Numbered from the stretch's first letter, positions 10,735 to 22,691 are shown. The stretch: 64,000 bases of DNA from Pezizomycotina sp. ARF18 (GCA_002224055.1 AZLU01000053.1:68629-132628); one strand, 5' to 3'. Made by a program: numbers and translations. Notes: a model not told the origin generated them from the letters alone.

Positions 10735-12042
10735 TTAAACGGCCGGCACCACTAATGAAGAACCACTTGTCAATGCTAGGGTCAATGGGAGCAGCAGGGA
10801 GTTCTTGGTTAGAAGGAACGTTAGGAGGGTTGGTGCGGTCTGGAGAGTGGGAGATGGTGACGTTCGCCCTAAAAATTTCCCGCCGGCAAAAGTTAGCATA
10901 TGCTCATAAGCTTAACATCCAGCTAGGGAAAGCAAAGAATTCAAAAAATAAAATGAAATAGAATAATTGAACTCACTTCTTGACATCAGTCTTCGTGCTG
11001 CCATTGATCATCTTTTCCCAAGCCTCAGCCGTCTCGGATGACATCCATTGGCGTACTTCTTGTTCTTGCACTCTCCGAGAAGCGAACTGGTTCTCTGGCT
11101 TGCCATCTGGGATCTTGTAAATGCGGGAACCACTCGTTCGTAGCCCTCAGCAGGCCCGGGAGGTGCCTCTCGACATCCTCAATGTCGTTCAGCTTAGAGG
11201 CCAACGGATCGTTAATGTCGATAACGATAACCTTCCAGTCGGTCTCCTCCTCATCCAGCAGAGCCATGATACCGAGGACCTTGACCTGCTTGATCTGACC
11301 GGTGTAACCGACGAGCTCGCCGATTTCGCAGACGTCGAGCGGGTCGTTGTCTCCCTTAGCCTTTGGTTTCAGGGTGGACGACGTTGGGGTCTTCCCAGGT
11401 CTAGTCATTTCCAAGGTCATTTGTTAGAATAAAAAACGCAATAAAAACGTATGCAAGGTGTAAAATAATTAGGAACACACTTACCTGAGGGAAGGCACCG
11501 TAGTTCCAGAGATAACCCTTGTGGGGGAAGCAGTTCCTAACATAGCGAAGGCTTGCCTTAAGCTAAAGTTAGCACCGAAAGATGCGCCAGGTATCACAAA
11601 TACTTCCCCCGAAGGAGCTATGTTTGAGCTCCAGTCCGGGCTCATCAAGTCAGTAAAGGGTTTGTTAATATAATTTAACCCTTCTTAATGTCTTGCTTAA
11701 TCGGATTAAAGTCTTCGTCCTTACTGATCTAATAAGAATTGAGGGTGTCAGAAGATTGCTGAACAAGCTATTTGGTTGAAAGCTCCACAGGCTCAACGAA
11801 AGATACAAAGATTGGAAAAAAAACCTCAATTGGGTCATAGAAAAAGGATGGTGGTTTACCTCCAGCTTAGCGTTGGTCCACCTGGGGATCTCGACGATCA
11901 TGTTCAGGATGGTCTTCTGCTCATTGGCGTAGAGCGGGATGTCGTGGAACGGGGAGACGACCTGCCCGTCCATCTCGAGGAAGACCCTGTAGTCGAGGGT
12001 GTTGGGAGCCCCAACCTTGCGGGTCTTGAAAGTGTGAGACAT
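10735..12042 (-). CDS. IPP1: Soluble inorganic pyrophosphatase (family I)
   Basis: Hydrolyses pyrophosphate to two phosphates, using three to four Mg2+ ions, and so drives biosynthetic reactions. The exon from ATG 12042 encodes [40 protein letters not shown] and [13 protein letters not shown]. The catalytic core [20 protein letters not shown] contains the family signature D-N-D-P-L-D, followed by [40 protein letters not shown] and the AEAWEKM helix. The last exon ends [11 protein letters not shown] if one extra G near 10741 is ignored; that ending is typical of fungal enzymes and places the stop at 10735-10737. Introns lie near 11435-11480, 11735-11860 and 10880-10975. In the same frame, upstream of the ATG, there is a 60-codon stretch resembling a mitochondrial presequence (see findings). 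Identity is secure. Confidence 0.96.
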
Positions 12043-12432
12043 GATGCTGCTGGTCTGTACGGGCGATGTACTTGTGCTGAAGTGACTTGCTATTTGGCTC
12101 GAACGGGCAACGAATGATGAGGAGCTGGTCTTTGTGGAATTAGCCAGGTTGAAGACGGCTGTGGCAGTTCTCTCTACCGAGCATGCAAAAAGAGTTTTGA
12201 GAGAATGAATAAAAGAGCGGGGAATTCTTGTTTATATAAGTATATACACGCACACGTGTAATAATAGGAACTACCTAAGATTCCTACTGGAGCAGAATTG
12301 GCTTTGGTTCTTTTTTTTTTTTTTTAGGCAATTACCTACTAATGACAAGGGCTTTTTGCAATTCTTTTGTAGCTCTAGTAAAAAAAAAGGCCACTCACAT
12401 GTGTGGAGGGTTTTACTGTAAGTTCAGCCTAT

Positions 12433-12433
<1 letters not shown>

Positions 12434-12489
<56 letters not shown>

Positions 12490-12505
12490 TAATAATAATA
12501 ATAAT
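12434..12505. repeat. TAA/ATT trinucleotide microsatellite
   Basis: About 23 near-perfect TAA units with one or two slips near 12489 and 12504. Translation gives poly-Asn or poly-Ile, which is not evidence of coding. Confidence 0.95.
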
Positions 12506-12665
12506 TAATAATATGTATAAGTATTTCTCAAGCTCTCTTGTGGTTCGGTCTTTTTTTGCGGCTTTTTTTTTTTATTTCCTTTTTTTCTTTTCTTTCCTGT
12601 CATACCTTTTCCTTTTTGTGTTGCACTTTGAATTGACGAAAAAAGAAAAAATTTTATATTAAAGC

Positions 12666-12666
<1 letters not shown>

Positions 12667-12693
<27 letters not shown>
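12667..12693. repeat. Poly(A) tract, 27 nt
   Basis: Uninterrupted A27 about 300 bp upstream of the DUS2 start, in the divergent promoter region. Confidence 0.9.
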
Positions 12694-12697
<4 letters not shown>

Positions 12698-12994
12698 GGA
12701 AGCTCATAGGTGGCTCCCCACCCCTTGTCTGATGATTATTCGTTCCACAAGCACAACCTCACTCGAAGAACGGAGGATATTAGCATCGTTGTTGTTATCA
12801 AACAGCCATCATCAACCACTACTAGAAGCCTTTCATCTCGAGAAGGACGAATCTCTTAGATGTCATTTCCACTGCTTTTTCTTCCTTCGCACTCCCACAG
12901 GCTTCAGACCCTTTCGCTCCCTGATACAGACGCAACAACAACTTGGGGCCTCTTTCTTCAGCTACAGCTACAATTACAGCTTATAAACTCTGAC

Positions 12995-14408
12995 ATGGAT
13001 GCCGACGAAGTTAACAACAACAACAACAACAACTTGTCAATCGACAGCGATGCGGCCGCCACCAACGCCGCCACACTACGACGGCTGTCGTGGTCTCAAC
13101 AACAAAATGGCGATCAACGATTCGTCGTCTTGGCTCCCATGGTCCGGACGGGCGGAGCACCTACCCGAATGCTGGCTCTCAGGTACGGCGCGGATCTGGT
13201 ATGGGGCCCGAAACCGTAGACAAAGGCGTGATAGGCTCCGAGAGGATCTTCGACCGAACACGAACGTCGTAAGCTTCATCAAGGGTCCCAAAGCAGTCTT
13301 CACGACCCACACGAGCGAGAAGGAGAGGCTCATCTCCAGCTGGGCACCGCCGATAAAGATCTGGCGGTGCAAGCGCAAAGATGATAGCAGGGGACGTTTC
13401 CGGAATAGGCGTTAATGCGGGATGTCCGAAGCACTTTTCCGTGCACGCGGGATGGGAGCGGCGCTCATGAGGGAACCCGAGAAGCTTATCGGGATACTTA
13501 AAGCTTGATCGAGCACGTAGGGCCCGAGAGCGAGTACGAGCTCCCGATATCAGTCAAGATACGGCTCCTGACGAGCCGGAGAAGACTTTCGCGCTCATAT
13601 CGTCCCTCTGCGACACGGGGATCCACAACCTCACGCTGCACTGCCGCACGATACCCATGCGGCCCGCGAGAGGGTCATAAGAGATTCCCTGCAGCGTGCC
13701 GCCGACATTTGCCGCGAGAAGGGTGTGCTGTTTTACGTCAACGGGGACGTGGAGAACAGGGATGACGCGGAGAGGATTATGGAGGAGTACAACATACATG
13801 GCGGGCCATGATAGCGACGGCCGCGGAGACGAACCCGTCATGTTTTCGGCGGGAGAGCGAAGGCGGGTTGGTGGATAGATTCGACATGGCGAGGGAGTTT
13901 TTGAAGATCGCGATGGACACGGCGGAATCACGCAGCAATACGAAGTTCTGCATCCTGAACCTCCTTACCGGGGGGAGAGAGGGTAATCCGGAGAGGCCAC
14001 TGCTCGCCAAGTGTAAAACCACAAGCAAATGGCCGAGGTGCTGAAGGTGGAGTATACGATGTCTGAGGATGCCGACCTCGGAACTCCGAAAGAGCAGAAG
14101 AGGAAGAGAATTGAGGAGAAGGAGAGGCTGCAGAAGGAGCAACAACAGCGACAGCGGCAGGAACAGAAGCAAAAACGGGCACAGGAGGTTATGCAGTTCA
14201 AGCAGCAGCAGGCCAGCAAGCGACAGGTCAGGAAAGCAGCCAAGATGCACCGGCAGCTAAAAAGCAGCGGTTAGAAGATTCAAAGGAAGTATCCACTTCG
14301 AAAAGCAAGACGCCCCCGGCAGAAGCCAAGCAGGAGAACCGCAGCCAATTCTATTGGAGTCGTGAGAGCTTTTTCCGTTACGATTATGTATTTATGGTGT
14401 ACTACTAA
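12995..14408 (+). CDS. DUS2: tRNA-dihydrouridine(20) synthase, Dus2-like
   Basis: FMN-dependent, NAD(P)H-using enzyme that reduces uridine 20 in the D-loop of cytoplasmic tRNAs. Visible blocks in order: FVVLAPMVRTGGAPTRMLAL and RYGADLVWGP (first strand of the TIM barrel), SFIKGPKAVFTTHTSEKERL, IAGDVSGI, NAGCPKHFSVHAGMGAAL with the catalytic Cys in GCPK, LTLHCRTIPMRPA, MIATAAETNPSCF (FMN phosphate region) and NTKFC. A basic, Gln/Lys-rich coiled tail follows, roughly 14029-14330. The chosen ATG (12995) begins MDADEV followed by an Asn repeat; an in-frame ATG at 12860 would add a hydrophobic, Leu/Gln-rich leader. The gene appears to have no or few introns. Five or more one-base shifts break the frame, mostly at G runs (for example around 13220, 13390, 13660 and 13806). 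The end at 14408 depends on the final frame. Confidence 0.9.
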
Positions 14409-15497
14409 GTTTCTTTTGTATGCTTACATTTTTGAAGCATTAATGGCGCGGATTATATAGATATTAGATCATGATTGATTTCCTTCTCTACGGACGTGCT
14501 AACGCTTTGTTGCTGTATATCCAGATCTTTTATACTCCCCTGTCTTCTTTGCTTTACGACTTTTTTGTATCTGCCTTCTACATACGAATTACGTCTTCTA
14601 AATGCAGCCTTTGTAACAGTTTCGCTCTTATCGTTCACTGCAATTTTTCCCCTAATTTTTTTTTTTGAAGATCGACTTTGTAATTTATTTGTTAGAGAAC
14701 AGAATTAAAGTAGGATTACCAGACCTTGGATCCAAACATTTGATATTTATGAATAGCGAGGTAATAATGAAGAAACAAAACGCCATGACACCTGTCGAAC
14801 CAAAGACTGAAGGAAAAATGGATACAAAAGAAAGGAGGCATATGTACTTCGCGAATTGGGGAATATGATTGGTATGGTATCAAGTAGTATTAGATAGGTA
14901 AGGGATATAGGTTATAAATATTAACAGTGAAGATGGAAAAGGTTAAGTATAATATATAAACCAAAAAGAAGAAAAGGATACGATAAAGGAGAAGATGGGG
15001 TGATAATTGGCAAAAAAGAAAACTAAAAGAAGTTCGTAGGACGAATGAAAATAAATCACATTGCTGATTCAAAGTAGCTGCTATAACGTTGATTCGGTGG
15101 ATTGATATTGGATTGCATATTGCTTCTCGTCAATTCGATCCGTACGTACGTCGTGTGTATCGTCCACGTGTTTCGTTATTGCGCCAAAAAAAAGTGTATA
15201 GAAAGATTTGACAGTGTATAAGAATATAGTAATGGGTTGTAGTTTTAAGTTGGAATAAGAAAATATTGCCAACATCGATCGGTGAGCATTTAGCCATTTG
15301 TTCGACGGCGTTCGAATAACCCGGTATATCGAGACAATTTTGTCCGTGGTATCCGGTTTATTGTCGGTATTAGCAAAGGTCGGTCAAAATACGTATTTGA
15401 TAAGATACGTGAATATATTCGCTTATGCCGTCGAAAAATGCCCCAAAATGTTCTCCTATCGCACCACGCTGTCGGTATCCTTAATTCCTGATTGCGC
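14409..15497. other. AT-rich intergenic region
   Basis: 1.1 kb between DUS2 and the predicted small protein gene. It is rich in A and T with no recognisable coding frame, RNA gene or repeat. It likely holds the 3' flanks of both genes. Confidence 0.5.
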
Positions 15498-15916
15498 TCA
15501 TCTCTCGGATCTGTACTCCGAAATCTTCACCGAGCCTTGCTTCGGCATGCCGTTGTCTCTGGGAACATCGTAGACGTACTCGCCGTCAACGTAGTACGCG
15601 TCCGACATGAATGTGTGCGGCGGTAGCGTTTCGTGTACCGTTGTTCGAGCTTGAAAAGCTTCAGTCGAAGAATAAAGAAATATCATTAGCCAATACAATT
15701 ATCTCATGACAATTTCAATATTCTCCTCCTTGTCTCCAACCAAAGCCCTCTCCCTGTGTAAAGTAGAGCACTGAGATTGCTCCATGACCAGTATATCATT
15801 TCAGGGAAGGAAAAAAAAAAATTTTGTTTTGCATTTTCTATTGTGAAGATCGGAAAGATGTATATGCGCATACCTCGAGCTCTAGATGAAGGAAGATAAG
15901 TTAGCCAATCACTCAT
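15498..15916 (-). CDS. Predicted 64-residue protein of unknown function
   Basis: I do not recognise this protein. Two exons (15916-15874 and 15649-15498; 43 + 152 = 195 nt) join to a perfect 65-codon frame including TGA at 15498-15500. Exon 1 encodes MSDWLTYLPSSRAR; exon 2 encodes ARTTVHETLPPHTF, then MSDAYYVDGEYVYDVPRDNG and MPKQGSVKISEYRSER. The donor is GTATGC, the acceptor TTTCAAG, and a branch-like GCTAATG lies about 40 nt before the acceptor. The product is polar, Tyr-rich, with no membrane segment or signal peptide. The exon-2 frame is open further upstream but contains no earlier ATG before exon 1. Unlike its neighbours it needs no frame correction, which gives some weight to it being real. 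Transcription and conservation are untested. Confidence 0.5.
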
Positions 15917-17882
15917 ATATCTCTCTGTACCAACAAATGACACATTCCACTCTATGAGCCAAGTGAACAATAATTATAACAATCCTCAAGTATGCTCTAT
16001 CTTCTAGGTATTTATAGCACTTAATTTAGGGGAACAACATACTGTTCTGCACTTTTCCATGAAACCCATGATGAAGATGCGTTTGTACGAAGAATTAACG
16101 GAGAACTTCAAGAGTACAGTCGTCGTCCAGAACGATTTTTGATTTTATCTCGATGTGCTAAGTTAATAGTCGAAACTGGAATTCGAAAACCGAAACGAGA
16201 TTAAAAAAAAAAAAAGTATTTGAACTGGCGACCTATGGATTCTCACGTTGAGATACAATCGAGAGAAGGGGAGGTATCCGTTTGATCGACCCTTGAATGA
16301 TGCAGTGCGAGGGATGGAGAGAAGGGATAAAAGAAGGAAGAGGGGTCAAGGGGAAAGACGAGGGGGGAAGAATCGTATATAGTAAAAAAAATATATTAAA
16401 ACTATTTCCTCTTCTCCCCAATTTATTAATTAATAATTATTATATTTATTTGTTTTTTCTCCTTTCCTTCCAAACAAAATGTATAATAGTAATAAACACT
16501 GGGCGTGTATTATTATTACCGTTTAATTTCTTTACAAACGAGGAGCACACCAGAAAGATAATAAAAGTAGGAAGCAGAACGCCAAAAGGTTAATAAATAA
16601 GATAAAAGCCGTTTTTTACAAGATGAAGGAAGAATCTACTACCTATTTATTAAAAAAGGTCTATTAAAGATGGTAATTTGTCTCATGCGCAGTGTAATAT
16701 ATCGTATGATGGCCCTTTCCCTGCTTCTTCCAGGGCACGCGAGGCGAAAAAAAAAGGGTACTTCGATACTTATCTGAAGGCACGTTTGACAATGCAATAG
16801 TACTTATAATTATATATTATTTATTACGTAGTTATTACCTATATTATTTCAAAAGAAGGAAAGAGAAAGGAGAAAAAACCGAGCGACGGCGAGTTGCGGT
16901 GATGGAGATGTCTTGAGTAAAAAAAATTGGTTGAAGGGAGGGACGAAGTTGCCAAAAGGACGATAGTGGAAAGGGCGTTCGTTGTGGGTCAAAATGCGCG
17001 ATGAGAGAGCAAAGGGAAAGGCAAGGGGGGTTTTGATAGACTCCGATAGAGGCCCAAAAAAAAAAAAAAAACGCCACCCGAAAAGTAAATAAACAGAAAA
17101 TACTTAATAATTGATACTGCGTACCTTCTACACCACTTACACCTTGTCACCGTATGCACGGGGAGGACGGCGAAAAAGGTAGTGAGCTTTTTTGCCCCCT
17201 GGCCAGACGCAGTACCAGATATGTAAGGCACAGACCGGCAACCGACCACACCTATGAGGGTTTTTTTTACTTTACTTTTACTTGTATAAAACCCTGTCAC
17301 GTTTTATTTCGCAAGCGTTCTTTTTATTCTCCAGACGATAAGGAAGTAAAGAAGTAGGAAGGAAGAGCCCGAAACCCGAAGTTCAATGATGAGGTATCTT
17401 CTTCAATAACTGCTACCATCAGGTTGATTGCGCTTCCAGAACGGCTATATCCAGACTTGTGTTGGATGATCATCGATGACCTTGTTCGGTTTAGTTTAGT
17501 GTTCTTTTATTTTTTTTATTTTTTTTATTTATTTATTTATTATTTTTTTTTCCTGTCCTTCTCCCCTGCTGTTAATTTCCAGTTCGCCTGTTTTGCCCTA
17601 ATCCTGTCAAGTTCCTGTTGTGATTAATTTCTTTTTCTTCCCTGTCACTTACCTGCTACTTCTTGTCCCCACCACACTTTTTGCGGACTTTTTGCTGCAG
17701 CTCTGTGAAACTCTTTCTCGAGAATCGAATAAGTGGAATATTTAAATCAACAAATCAATAATATATCAGATAGGCTATAGAAATACTTGTATAAGTAGCC
17801 CTAGGAATAAAATATAGCGAGCGCCCACACACAGAGCTCTAGGTTTGCTATTAGAGGAGATATAGATATATTATAAGCGATA
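15917..17882. other. AT-rich intergenic region between small gene and ATM1
   Basis: 2 kb with many A/T runs (A13 at about 16203, A16 near 17056) and T-rich stretches near 17500-17550. No protein family is seen. On the minus strand, about 16290-16200, a segment resembles the 3' half of a tRNA followed by a T13 run, but cannot be folded into a full cloverleaf. Confidence 0.5.
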
Positions 17883-20800
17883 TCACCTTGTCTGTTGAAC
17901 TTTGGTGTCCTTAGGCACTTTCGCCTGGCCGCTCAGGATTTCTTGCGCTAAAATCAGAGAGGTTTAGTTAGTTAGGGAAACACGAGCTAAAGTGGGGATT
18001 GCTTCGTTCGGCTTACCGGCCCACATCGAAGAATACACAGAGTTTTTGTTCACCAGCTCCTCATGAGACCCTTGCTCTTCCACCTTTCCCTCCTTCAGGA
18101 CTATAATCTGATCTATATCGAAGTTGTCGTAAGTATAATATTAGTATTCTCAATATTCGAGAGCTAAGAGCTCTCCACCCAAAAAAAAAAAAAAAAAAAA
18201 AAAAAGTATTTTTCTATTCATCCTTTTATCTCTTCAATAAAAGCTTTGTGGGGACCCGAATTGATGATTATACACGTTTTAATCACACTCGTTTTAGTGC
18301 AAAGGGATCGCTAAAAGTGGAACACTGGTATATCAACGCGTGGAGGAGGCTTAAAAGGAAAAAGAAATTAAACAAAAGAAAGAAAAAAAGTGCTGAAACT
18401 GTGATTTGCCTGCATGCTTCTGCTGCATGTAAGGACTGGGGTCCGTCTTACCACTATCGAAAATGGTCCGCAGCCGATGCGCTACGAACACGCTCGTACG
18501 TTGCTTTCCTTGAGAATACTGTTGATATTCTGCAAGAGAGAGCTTTCCGTCGCCGTGTCAAGTGCTGATGTCTAATTGATGGATGAAGTTAGTATAAATT
18601 CGACACGTGGTTGAGATATTTAAACTTTTTTTTTTTCCCTTCAAGGAAAATATATTGTGTGCAAAATAGATTACTCACTGCTTCGTCGAAAAATAAAAGC
18701 GGGGGATCTTTGAGTAGAAGTCTAGACACTGCAAGCCTTTGCTTCTCGCCTCCTAATAAGGTAAAACGAGGTTTTTATTAATTTAGTATAATCGGTTACA
18801 GAAAGACATCAGATATACAAGTAGTCCAGACGTAAGTAATATATTGGACGATCACAAACCTGATATCATTAAACCTCGTTCGCCAACTTGTGTTTGGTAG
18901 CCGTCAGGGAATTTTTCTATCGTCTCATGGATATGAGCTCTTTGTGCTACGCTTAAGACTTCTTCTTTAGAAGCGTCTATTCTTCCGTACCGGATGTTAT
19001 GCTCCACCGTGTTGTTGAACAATGGAGTATCCTGTGGGACAACTCCGATAGCTTTCCTCAGGGACTCCATGCTAACGTCTCGGATATCTTGTCCATCGAT
19101 CAATATACGGCCGGATTGGACATCGTAAAACCGGAATAATAGCCGTAGAATAGTGGATTTCCTGGTTTTACATTAGTAAATTAATCATAAATAAATTGGT
19201 AGCTCATTTAGCGAGGTCGTAACGTACCCGCAACCGCTAGGACCAACGATTGCGACCTTTTTCCCAGCGGAATTACCAAGCTAACATCTTTTAGAATGGG
19301 ACGCGAAGGATGGTATCCGAAACAGACATTCTCAAATCGTATTTCACCTCCTTTCAATACCAGAGGTTGGCGTTTGGTGAATCCTTCAATGCTTTGTTAG
19401 AACAACAATACGAGCAATGATTCATCTTTTATTGTTTGGTTTTCGACTTACCTTGACGGCAATGTTAACTTTCTGTAAATTGAACAATGTCTCCATATCT
19501 AGCAAGGATTGCCTTAACTCTCTGTAGACACTGCCGAGGAAGTTAAGAGGTACCGAAAGCTGGAACACCAGCTGGTTTACCATAACAAGGTCGCCAACAG
19601 TCAGAGTGCCTTGCGAGACACCGATGGCTGCGAGGTACATCATTGCCGTCATTGCCGAAGAAAAGATGATATTCTGCCCCGTATTGAGGAAAGCTAGCGA
19701 CGTTGCGACTTGATGGACGCCGCTTCGTACTTTTTTCAAAGCCGCATCGTATCTAGCCACCTCAAACTTTTCATTGTTGTAATGCTTAACAGCTTCGTAG
19801 TTTATCAAGGAATCTACTGCAACGTTGCACCAGCGTTGTCGGCGGCATTGGCTTGTTTCCGAAACTTCGTCCTCCACGAGGTTGTGAGGATTGTAAAAGC
19901 AGTATATGCCACCATCGTCACCGCGGTGACGGCGGCAAATTTCGCACCGTAATTGTACGTCTGTCGTTATTGGTTAGCGGAGGCCCATGTCTTGCATGTC
20001 CAGCATGGGAGGAAACATACCAATATTCCACAGACCATGGTTATCTCCAAGCAGATCGGTAAAATATGGAAGACCATACTCGTCAAAAGGAAACTTATTC
20101 CTTTTGTTCGCGGTCAATCGCTCTGCTAAGACCACCGGTCTGCCGAGATAGGTGGAAATTGAGGTCCAGGCGGAGGAGATGGTTGAATACGTCACAGGCA
20201 ACACGCCTTATCGCTGTCTGTGCAACATTGGCGAAACCGCATTCCTGAACTCCTGAAAGCCGTGGCTCCAATTCTGGCGAGACCGTCTAGATGCTTTCAA
20301 TTTGCACTTTTAACAAATCGTATCCCCCTTATAGCTGAACGGCGGAAGAGCATACCCACATGCTACGATAACGGACCCTGCAACTGTCCAGACTGTTCCC
20401 CCAATCTCGAGAAAATCAATGTTCATGGAATCGATTATCGATTTGAAGAGGAAAGGCACTTGAACGTTCAGAACCTAAGTAAGAGTAAACTACAATTCAG
20501 CAGCGTAAAATTAAAACTCATTCGGAACATCAAACTAATTTCTGCTTACCTTCGCTCCTACCAAAAGACCCAACGAAAGCCCCACCCGCACTTTAACACC
20601 GTAGTTATCCTTTAAAAAGTCAGCGTTATTTTAGCTGACGAGACAACTCTCCATAGTGTTTGTTCTCATTCAACTTTCAACATTTAGACGTGCTTTTGAG
20701 CCGCTCTATAGCTAGAGCTATAGAGTGAACAAGGACACATACTTTTGGCCAAAGGTATTGAACCATTTCCTTCATGATGGCCCAATCTGCTTTCCTTTGC

Positions 20801-21112
20801 TCTGCGGTGGTAGTATGCTCCCCCCCGAGTACGTTTGGTGATTTCGAGGCCCCCGGTGAGGTTTTGGTATCGTTCCCGGCAGCAGCCGTCCTCTTTGTCC
20901 CGACTTTGGTGGAAACCCACCGGATATTCGTTTAATAGCGTGCGGTACATTATTCCGGTTTGTGTAGACACTGCCATTCTTAAAGAGCTTGGGTTGAAGC
21001 TGCGTACAAGATAGTGGTTTGTATGTATAGAATTCAATGGCCTTTTTATTGGTACCGCCGTAGGCAGCATACGCTGCGGGGCAAGCCTTGCGCATCGGCA
21101 GGATGAAAGCAT
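17883..21112 (-). CDS. ATM1: Mitochondrial ABC transporter Atm1 (ABCB7 type)
   Basis: Inner-membrane half-transporter that exports a glutathione-linked sulfur compound needed for cytosolic and nuclear Fe-S proteins. The N-terminus (ATG 21112) is a typical presequence: [20 protein letters not shown], rich in Arg and Ser. Membrane-domain blocks include [56 protein letters not shown] and [20 protein letters not shown]. In the nucleotide-binding domain, Walker A ([13 protein letters not shown]) is split by an intron near 19150-19225. Then come [40 protein letters not shown], the signature [15 protein letters not shown], Walker B (PPLLFFDEA) and [20 protein letters not shown]. The tail is [15 protein letters not shown]. 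About nine exons. Single-base shifts break the frame repeatedly between about 19800 and 21100, and one G is missing at the Walker A junction. Head-to-head with AIM24. Confidence 0.94.
18181..18205. repeat. Poly(A) tract, 25 nt, inside an ATM1 intron
   Basis: Uninterrupted A25 on the plus strand. It falls in intronic sequence of ATM1, where the transcript would carry U25, near the 3' end of the gene. Confidence 0.8.
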
Positions 21113-21699
21113 TGCGTGGGTCTTTTTCCCCCTAAGAAAAAAATCCAATCGTAAGCCAATTGCACCGATAATTGAGAAATATATACCACAAATGAACATA
21201 CATACCTGTTAAGTATTGAGGTAAAGGATCCCTTATTTCATTGGTCCAAGAACTTGAGATGATTAGGACAAGGGCTGTAGGAGAGTCTCTATCTGTAAAT
21301 CTTTATTATTATTATTATTTTCTCGAGTCATAGAGCTGCGCAATCGCGCAATAGCATCCTCTTTGATCCTCACTACCGTTGTTTGGATTTGGGTTTGGGT
21401 GGGCCATAAAAAAAAAAAAAAAAAAAAAAAAAAAGACGGACAGGAATCAAATTGATAGGGCTATTAAGATAAGTAACGAACATTTTTTTAATTTGCGCGG
21501 GGCGACCTTTTTTTTTTTTTTTGTTTTTGGGGTCTTTTTTCCCTTCCGGATTATAATAGCGTGACGTTTTTTTTTTAATTATCGGAACTTCACAGGTTCA
21601 ATTCCTTTTCACAACCAGGAAAACAAACGAACTCCGCTTGACCGGACGACATCATCTCGATATCCAACTCGCAATTTGATCCACCTCATTGCTCTAGGC
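21113..21699. promoter_or_regulatory. Head-to-head promoter region of ATM1 and AIM24
   Basis: These 587 bp separate two divergent genes for mitochondrial proteins. The segment holds A27 (21408-21434), a T16 run near 21510 and a second T run near 21568. I see no further coding sequence. Confidence 0.55.
21408..21434. repeat. Poly(A) tract, 27 nt
   Basis: Uninterrupted A27 in the ATM1/AIM24 divergent promoter region. Confidence 0.9.
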
Positions 21700-22656
21700 A
21701 TGGCGAACGCCTGTCAAAGAGTATTAGCACATTCACAATGCCATCTGCGACCAATTGGTAGCACGCGCCAGTATTCTTGAAGGCTGCGGGACATCCTCGG
21801 TTCGTAGCGTTAAGAGCACGCCGTCTATAACTTCCATCACGGCTCTCCGATCGACGTCTCAGAGCAGACCCGCTCGATCCAAAATTAAGCGGGAGGGACT
21901 GTTTCCTCAGAGTTAGTTGCTTTCTCTGTCACTTGTCACTTTTACTCTGTTTCTTCGAAATACTCGTATTTTCTTGGTGTATTTATTTCTGACGGATTTT
22001 GATTGCAGCGGTTTCATTCGAGGTCCTTGGTGCTCCGTATTCGTTGCTTTCAGTATCATTGCCAGCGTCATCGGTCCTGTACACGCGAAGAGGGACCCTG
22101 TTGGGGTTTCGTCCTGGGAAGATCTCAAACATGTGCGTTTGTCTCGGCTCCTTAACCAAGAATTCTTGCGTGACCAGACGAACCAAAGTTCCTGGAGGGA
22201 GCCGGTGATTCTCCAAGCTACTAGAAGCTAAAAAATAATTACCTGTTTTATCTAGGCCGTATCCACACTATACGCCATGAAACCGTTTCGACGATCAATA
22301 CTCGGAATACCATTCCTTTACCAAAATGTACGTTGAATTCATTTTTTAAGGTGTATAATGTGCGCTCGCAGTTCAGAGCCTTGGAGGTTCCTGTTGTAGT
22401 AACATTATTATGTCATGAGGGGCTAGGTCACTTCCACGACGGCATTGAACTGTCTAGTATCGACGAACGAACCAAATACAACCTTCGCAATCATTGAATT
22501 GGAGGCGCTGTCGACTGGATGGTCGCTCAGCGAAACGGATTACTGGCGTGGGCCGGTCATTCGCTTCTCACGCGGCCTATACTGAATCGGAGAATGGTAG
22601 GTTACTCCAAGAGCCTTATGTTATGTGATTGGACAAGTTTCTGTGAGAACAGTGAA

Positions 22657-22691
<35 letters not shown>

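Larger units (their letters stand above)
12043..12994. promoter_or_regulatory. Divergent region between pyrophosphatase and DUS2
   Basis: About 950 bp serve two divergent genes. The part next to the pyrophosphatase (12043-12230) is open in the pyrophosphatase frame and rich in Ser, Thr, Ala and Arg. The rest contains a TAA microsatellite (12434-12505) and A27 (12667-12693). An alternative in-frame DUS2 ATG occurs at 12860. Confidence 0.5.

Noticed and set aside
12342-12662. Frame with a long poly-Asn run
   Set aside because: It is the TAA microsatellite read in one frame; the flanks are low-complexity.
15298-15573. 91-codon plus-strand frame overlapping the predicted small gene
   Set aside because: It overlaps the exon of the better supported minus-strand gene and has no recognisable features.
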